Assembly: GCA_049318625.1 (NCBI GenBank)
Contig: JBMOGA010000037.1
Coordinates: 1 to 36,593 of the forward strand
Length of the DNA: 36,593 bases
From: JBMOGA01 sp049318625
Lineage (GTDB): Bacteria > Pseudomonadota > Alphaproteobacteria > Rhizobiales > Hyphomicrobiaceae
Reading direction: 5' to 3'
A model generated the notes under the pieces. That model was not told where the DNA came from. It did not search any database and worked only from the letters and a program-made list of their open reading frames with translations. Positions within the stretch are counted from its first letter, which is position 1, and each line of letters starts with the position of its first letter. A program made the position numbers and the translations under genes. This document shows, one piece after another, positions 31,835 through 36,593 of the stretch.

Positions 31835-33343
31835 CTAACCGGCCGGCGTCACCGCCGCGTGGCGTGCGAGCCAATCCTCGAGCGCCCGCTCGCCGGCCGC
31901 GTCGATCTTGAGGCCGAGCTTGCTGCGACGCCAGAGAATGTCGTCCGCTGTCGACGCCCATTCCTCCGTGCACAGATGGAGAACCTCCCGTTCGCTGAGC
32001 CCGGCGCCGAAATCCACGCCGAGATCGGCCGCGCCCGTCGCGCCGTCGAGCATGGCGAACGCCCGCGTACCGTAGCTCCCGATGAGCCGCCGCGCCGTTC
32101 CTGGTTCGAGGAACGGAAACGCGTGCCCGAGCGCGCCCGAGAGCGCCACGTCGCCCCCGACGGGAAAATCTCCGCCCGGCAGCGGCGCCCCGCGGGTCCA
32201 CGCGCCGCGCGTCCGCGGCCCGAGCGCCGCCGTCACGTGGTCCAGCACGGCCTCGGCGAGCCGCCGGTAGGTCGTGATCTTGCCGCCGAAGATGTCGATC
32301 CGGCGCGCTTGCCCGTCGCTGCCCGAAGTCTCGATCACGTAGTCGCGGGTCGCCGCCTGCGCCGGCCCGGCCCCGTCATCGAACAGCGACCGCACGCCCG
32401 CGAAGGTCCACACGATGGCGTCCCGCGACACCGGCGCCGCGAAATAGGTACTGGCCGCCGCACACAGATAGTCGATCTCGGCGTCGCTGGCCCGCGCGTC
32501 GCCGGGATCACCGGTGTAGTCCTCGTCGGTCGTCCCGATCAGCGTGAAGTCGCGCTCGAACGGGATCGCGAAGACGATGCGCCCGTCCCCGTTCTGGAAG
32601 ATGAAGGCCTGCTCGTGCGTGCCGATGCGCCGGACCACGATGTGGCTGCCCTTGACGAGACGGATGCGCCGGGGGCCACCGTCCCCCATCACGCCGGCGC
32701 GCACGTCGTCGACCCAAGGTCCCGCGGCGTTGATCAGCAGGCGCGCGGCGATCTCCTGTTGCCGCCCGGACCGCGCATCGACGAGCCGCAGCGCCCAGTG
32801 ATCCCCGACACGGCCCGCCTGGGCCACCCGCGTGCGCGTCTGGATGCGCGCACCGTGATCGGCCGCGCAGCGCGCGTTGAGCACCACGAGCCGGGCATCG
32901 TCCACCTGGCAGTCCGAATAGGCGAAGCCGCGCGTAAAGGCGGAATTCAGGACGGCCCCCGCGGGATCGTGCCTGAGATCGACCGACCGTGAGCCCTCGA
33001 GGCGCCCGCGCCCGCCGATGTGATCGTAGAGGAACAGCCCGAGGCGGAGCAGCCACGCCGGCCGCAGGCCTGCGTGATGCGGCAGGATGAACCTCAGGGG
33101 CCGGATGATGTGGGGCGCCATGTCGAGCAGCACTGCGCGCACGGCCAGTGCCTCCCGCACGAGGCGGAATTCGTAATGCTCCAGATAGCGCAGGCCGCCA
33201 TGCACCAGCTTGGTCGACCACGACGACGTGCCACTCGCGAGATCGCCCATCTCCGCGAGCACGACGGAGTACCCGCGCCCGGCCGCGTCGCGGGCAATGC
33301 CGCAACCGTTGATGCCGCCGCCGATGATGGCGATGTCGTACAT
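31835..33343 (-). CDS. glpD: Glycerol-3-phosphate dehydrogenase, FAD-dependent
   Basis: Encodes 502 residues. It starts MYDIAIIGGGINGCGIARDAAGRG, with the FAD dinucleotide motif. SGTSSWSTKLVHGGLRYLE, RLVKGSHIV, IFAIPFERDFTLIGTTDEDYTGD-like segments and the C-terminal EEWASTADDILWRRSKLG are GlpD hallmarks. The enzyme oxidises glycerol 3-phosphate to dihydroxyacetone phosphate and passes electrons to ubiquinone at the inner membrane. Neighbouring glpF and glpK are not in the window. The ATG at 33341-33343 gives the standard N-terminus; starts further upstream add unrelated sequence. Confidence 0.96.
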   Translation of the reverse strand: MYDIAIIGGGINGCGIARDAAGRGYSVVLAEMGDLASGTSSWSTKLVHGGLRYLEHYEFRLVREALAVRAVLLDMAPHIIRPLRFILPHHAGLRPAWLLRLGLFLYDHIGGRGRLEGSRSVDLRHDPAGAVLNSAFTRGFAYSDCQVDDARLVVLNARCAADHGARIQTRTRVAQAGRVGDHWALRLVDARSGRQQEIAARLLINAAGPWVDDVRAGVMGDGGPRRIRLVKGSHIVVRRIGTHEQAFIFQNGDGRIVFAIPFERDFTLIGTTDEDYTGDPGDARASDAEIDYLCAAASTYFAAPVSRDAIVWTFAGVRSLFDDGAGPAQAATRDYVIETSGSDGQARRIDIFGGKITTYRRLAEAVLDHVTAALGPRTRGAWTRGAPLPGGDFPVGGDVALSGALGHAFPFLEPGTARRLIGSYGTRAFAMLDGATGAADLGVDFGAGLSEREVLHLCTEEWASTADDILWRRSKLGLKIDAAGERALEDWLARHAAVTPAG

Positions 33344-33536
33344 GCCGGGCCCGTCCCCAGATCCGCCGGGTGTGCGATCAGCCTCGATGAACGCGCCCCG
33401 CGCCGCCATCAAGGCCGTGACTCACACACGCCTCTCCAGGAACGATACACGAGCCGGCGTGGCGTGGGGCAAGGGGAACCAACGCGCCGGCTTGATTTCC
33501 GCCGCACGGCGCACGGCCGACCTCTTCGACCAGCCC

Positions 33537-35192
33537 CTAAGCTGCCGCCACCTTCGCCAGGAAGGCACCGAACATCGACTTCAACTGCTCCGCCTCGGCC
33601 CGCGCCTGCCCAGCGGCGTGCCGCACGCTCTCTGTCGACGTGGCGGTGACCTCGATGGAGTTCTCCACCGTCGCGATGTTGCTCGACGAAACGCCCGCGC
33701 TGCGTGAGGCTTCGGCAACACTGCGGGCGATCTCCGCCGTCGCGTCGCTCTGCTGCGACATGGTCTGGTTGATCGTCGCCGCAAGCTCGTTGACGTCGTT
33801 GATCATGGTGCCGATGCCCTCGATCGAGGTGATCGCCGTCGCGGTCGACGATTGGATCGACGCCACCAGCGATGCGATCACCTCGGTGGCCTTCGCGGTC
33901 TGGGTCGCAAGGGTCTTCACTTCGCTGGCAACCACGGCAAAACCCTTGCCCGCTTCGCCGGCCCGCGCAGCCTCGATCGTCGCGTTGAGCGCCAGCAGAT
34001 TGGTCTGACTGGCGATCGACTGGATCAAGGCGATGACACTGTCGATCCGGCTCGCGGCGTCGGCCAGCGTCTTCACCTGAGCATTGGTGCGCGACGCCGC
34101 CGCGTGGGCATCGGACACCCGCCCCGAGGTCGCGCTGACCTGCTGCACCACGCTGGCGATGGTCGCGTAGAGTTCCTCCGAAGCCGCAGCGACGGTTTGC
34201 ATGTTGTGCGCCGCCCCCTTCGAGGCGCCGGCAGCGCTGGCGGCCTGACTGGCCGATTCCTGCGCAAGACTGCCGACCTTGGTGGCCGCTGCCTGCATCT
34301 CGACGATCCGCTCCTCGACGTTCCGCAGCAGCGTGTCGACCTGACCGCGGAACTCCGCGATCGTGGCCTCGACCCGGGCCTGCCGGCCGAGTTGCTTCTC
34401 CTGCTCCTGGCGCGCCGCGGTCTCGAGGCGCATCCGCTCCGCAACACCGTCGCGGAACGCCGCAATCGCCCGCGCCACCACGCCCACCTCGTCGGCGCGG
34501 TCACGGCCGGCGAACGCGATGTCGGTCTCGCCGTCCTGGAGCCGCGCGGCCGCTTGCGACAAGGCCACCAGCGGGGCACCGATCTGACGGGCTATCAACA
34601 GACCCAGCGCGCCAGCGACCAGGGCCGCGACGAGGGACAGCACGAGCACGACGAGAATGGTCGATTGAAGCCCGTCGATGGTGTGCGTGATGTTCGTGCG
34701 CGCCTCGGCGACGGCCTCGGTCGAGGTCTGCGCCACCAGCGACGCCAGCCGCGCCTTGTGACGCTTGATCTGCTCGGCCGTCGGCACGTTGCCCGATGGG
34801 GCGAGGCCGAGGACCACGGCCACATCGGCCGCCCAGTCGGCATAGGCACCGGCAAGGTCTGCCGCCGTCTTGCGCGCCACCGGGCCCTCCGACAGCTTCG
34901 CCAGATCCGCGATCAGAGCTTTCATCCGGCCGGCAGTCGCATCGAAGCGGGTGCGGATCTCGTCCTCGGCGACGAAATCGGTCAGCGCCATGACGCGAAC
35001 CACCAGGGCGTCCGCGGCCTCGAAGCTGCGTACGACCTGTTGGGCCACTTCCGCCTGCTCGAAGGCGCTCTGCACGATGCGATCGAGCCGCTTGGCGCCA
35101 CTGGTCGCCTGCCAGGCCAGCACCAGGGCCAGGCCGAGACCCAGCGCGAGGGCGCCGACGATCGAAAGGAAGACTTTTGTCCGGATGGTCAT
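33537..35192 (-). CDS. Transmembrane methyl-accepting chemotaxis protein
   Basis: Encodes 551 residues. A first membrane helix (about 6-27) and a second (about 179-201) enclose a periplasmic helical sensor of about 150 residues, like a 4-helix-bundle ligand domain. A HAMP linker (about 202-258) and a signalling domain follow, with the canonical tip QSIASQTNLLALNATIEAARAGEAGKGFAVVA. It has no obvious CheR-docking pentapeptide at the C-terminus. It starts 17 bases after the stop of the di-haem peroxidase gene and is likely in its operon, hinting at a redox or peroxide-related stimulus; that is inference. The ATG at 35190-35192 was chosen over a TTG at 35213 that overlaps the upstream gene. Confidence 0.93.
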   Translation of the reverse strand: MTIRTKVFLSIVGALALGLGLALVLAWQATSGAKRLDRIVQSAFEQAEVAQQVVRSFEAADALVVRVMALTDFVAEDEIRTRFDATAGRMKALIADLAKLSEGPVARKTAADLAGAYADWAADVAVVLGLAPSGNVPTAEQIKRHKARLASLVAQTSTEAVAEARTNITHTIDGLQSTILVVLVLSLVAALVAGALGLLIARQIGAPLVALSQAAARLQDGETDIAFAGRDRADEVGVVARAIAAFRDGVAERMRLETAARQEQEKQLGRQARVEATIAEFRGQVDTLLRNVEERIVEMQAAATKVGSLAQESASQAASAAGASKGAAHNMQTVAAASEELYATIASVVQQVSATSGRVSDAHAAASRTNAQVKTLADAASRIDSVIALIQSIASQTNLLALNATIEAARAGEAGKGFAVVASEVKTLATQTAKATEVIASLVASIQSSTATAITSIEGIGTMINDVNELAATINQTMSQQSDATAEIARSVAEASRSAGVSSSNIATVENSIEVTATSTESVRHAAGQARAEAEQLKSMFGAFLAKVAAA

Positions 35193-35209
35193 ATCACGCT
35201 CGCTGCCGG

Positions 35210-36226
35210 TCAATTGGGAAGAACGGGGACAGGCGTCTCGGATTTCTCGGCAGTCAGCGAGCGCAGGAACGTCAGGAGGTCCTCGCGCTCGCCGTCGGTG
35301 AGGGCGACTGGCTGCATCAGCGGTGAAAGCGACGGACGCTGAATGCCGCCCGTCTCGTAGTGGCGGACGATGCCTTCGAGCGTCTCTTGCGAGCCGTTGT
35401 GCGAGAACGGCGCGCGCTGTGTGAGATTGCGCAGGCCCGGCGTCTTGAAGGCATGGAGGGCGTGCGGATTGTTAGGCTCGAATTTCGCCCGGCCGACGTC
35501 CTCGGTCAGAATGCCGATGTCGTGAAACTTGTTGTCGGTGAAATTCCAGCCGACGTGGCAACGGGCGCAGAGCGCCTTTCCATTGAAGATCTGGAACCCC
35601 CGCTTGGCCCCGTCGCTGATCGCGCCTTCGTCGCCCTCCACCCAGCGGTCGAACGGTGCCCAATCGGCAACCGCGGTCCGCTCGTAGGTGGCGATCGCGA
35701 CCAGGATGTTCTCACGGGTCAGACCAGTTCCCGGAAACAGGCGTTCGAACCACGTTTTGTATTCGCCGATACGACCGAGCTCGGGAACGAGCTGCTCGAA
35801 CTTCATGTTCATTTCGACGGGCGCCGTGATCGGGCCGGCAGCCTGCTGCTCCAGCGTGGCGGCACGCCCATCCCAGAATAGCGGCGCGATCCAGGCGGCA
35901 TTCAGGATGGTCGGGGCGTGGCGTCCGACTTTGACATTGGCGGCACCGACCGCGCGATCGACCGGCGCCTCATATCCGAACGAAGGATTGTGGCAGGTCG
36001 CGCAGCTCATATTCTTCGCACCGGAAAGTCGGGGGTCGAAGAACAATTTTTTTCCCAGCGTCGCGATCTGGGGAGAATATGGAGACTCTTTCTGGAATGG
36101 AATGGAAAGCGGCCGCCGGTATTGCTTCTTGAGATCGTCGAGAGATTGGGCAATCGCAGGCGTCGGGACGAAGCTCGCAGAAAAAACGAGCAAGACCGAT
36201 GCCAATGCGGCACGAGTTGTCATCAT
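35210..36226 (-). CDS. Di-haem cytochrome c peroxidase (MauG/CcpA family)
   Basis: Encodes 338 residues. A signal peptide (TRAALASVLLVFSASFVPTPAIA) directs it to the periplasm. Two CxxCH haem sites are present: CATCH (about 75-79) and CARCH (about 220-224). GKKLFFDPRLSGAKNMSC, the PLFWDGRAATLEQQ block and NGSQETLEGIVRHYETGG match bacterial cytochrome c peroxidases, which reduce hydrogen peroxide with electrons from c-type cytochromes. The relative MauG has the same architecture, so the substrate is not certain. The two adjacent ATGs at 36226 and 36223 are both possible; AAGG lies close to both. It leads a two-gene unit with the chemoreceptor. Confidence 0.92.
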   Translation of the reverse strand: MMTTRAALASVLLVFSASFVPTPAIAQSLDDLKKQYRRPLSIPFQKESPYSPQIATLGKKLFFDPRLSGAKNMSCATCHNPSFGYEAPVDRAVGAANVKVGRHAPTILNAAWIAPLFWDGRAATLEQQAAGPITAPVEMNMKFEQLVPELGRIGEYKTWFERLFPGTGLTRENILVAIATYERTAVADWAPFDRWVEGDEGAISDGAKRGFQIFNGKALCARCHVGWNFTDNKFHDIGILTEDVGRAKFEPNNPHALHAFKTPGLRNLTQRAPFSHNGSQETLEGIVRHYETGGIQRPSLSPLMQPVALTDGEREDLLTFLRSLTAEKSETPVPVLPN

Positions 36227-36593
36227 GACCTTCACCGCCTTCAACAAATGTCGACGGTGATAATCGGTTTTTATGGTATTGTTTCGGTTAAAGAAAAACA
36301 GAAACGAAGATCAAGTTCTTCTATTTGTTGGTTGCATGGGCGATGTTTCGAAAGGCGACGCCATTTCCGCCCTGCGGCCTGCGAACGAATCCGGACCGGC
36401 CTCTCGAGACCCGACCAGCCTGCGTTGCCGAGCCCACGCGACCGTCCGCGCCCGGTGCCGCACTGCGCAGGCTCCGGGCGCACGATCGGATATGCTTGGT
36501 GTTCCGGACCCGGTCGAAGCGTGCCGCTCCCACCTCGGCCGATCAGACCCTAGCAGGTTGTTGAACTTGGGTCTTCGGTAGCCCCGTATCCTC
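36227..36593. other. Right-edge non-coding stretch, possible insertion-sequence end
   Basis: No gene is supportable in these 367 bases. The first part is AT-rich (about 36227-36330) and should contain the peroxidase promoter. Near the end, CCTAGCAGGTTGTTGAAC (36549-36566) resembles the terminal inverted repeats of several insertion-sequence families. No transposase is visible, so this is only a hint. Confidence 0.3.

Overview
The window looks like a chromosomal segment of a GC-rich alphaproteobacterium of the order Hyphomicrobiales (Rhizobiales). The evidence is the conserved gene order (ubiquinol-cytochrome c chaperone, DUF177, divergent bamE, plsX, fabH, ihfA, merR, tRNA-Pro), a GAAC-N7-GAAC SOS box in front of ssb, and the house-keeping set hom/glpX, phaC, metY and glpD. 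No species can be named from the sequence alone.

Region 1 (about 1-5700) is accessory DNA, visibly less GC-rich than the rest. It holds plasmid or integrative-element functions: a ParA ATPase with a ribbon-helix-helix partner, a RepL-like replication protein, a soluble FtsH-like AAA+ zinc protease, an AlpA/excisionase-type regulator and one unrecognised protein. It stops exactly at the 3' end (with encoded CCA) of tRNA-Pro(GGG), the classic attachment position of tRNA-integrating elements. This is read as one end of an integrated element whose integrase and other end lie outside the window. DNA signals here include paired TAYGCAG repeats at parA, two mutually exclusive hairpins before repL, and a perfect inverted repeat over the alpA-like leader.

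Region 2 (5701-13760) is core chromosome: tRNA-Pro, a phosphopantetheinyl transferase, a MerR regulator, IHF-alpha, fabH and plsX (fatty-acid and phospholipid initiation), DUF177 and a bc1-complex chaperone on the minus strand. Divergent from these are bamE, then tadA (minus), and rluB-rsmD (rRNA modification, plus).

Region 3 (13760-25867) holds a soluble chemoreceptor with a C-terminal sensor, a small conserved protein, a PNPOx-fold protein, the aminotransferase-hom-glpX cluster, phaC with an overlapping leader ORF, trhO, an orphan TonB C-terminal domain and an autotransporter built on eight repeats of about 24 residues.

Region 4 (25868-36593) holds metY, a YkgJ-type Cys-cluster protein, an SDR oxidoreductase, a membrane-anchored pentapeptide-repeat protein, SOS-controlled ssb, glpD, and a di-haem peroxidase followed at 17 nt by a transmembrane chemoreceptor. 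The best candidates for something undescribed are the left-hand element (replication/partition plus a membrane-free FtsH-like protease), the five-TM pentapeptide-repeat protein, and the peroxidase-chemoreceptor pair.
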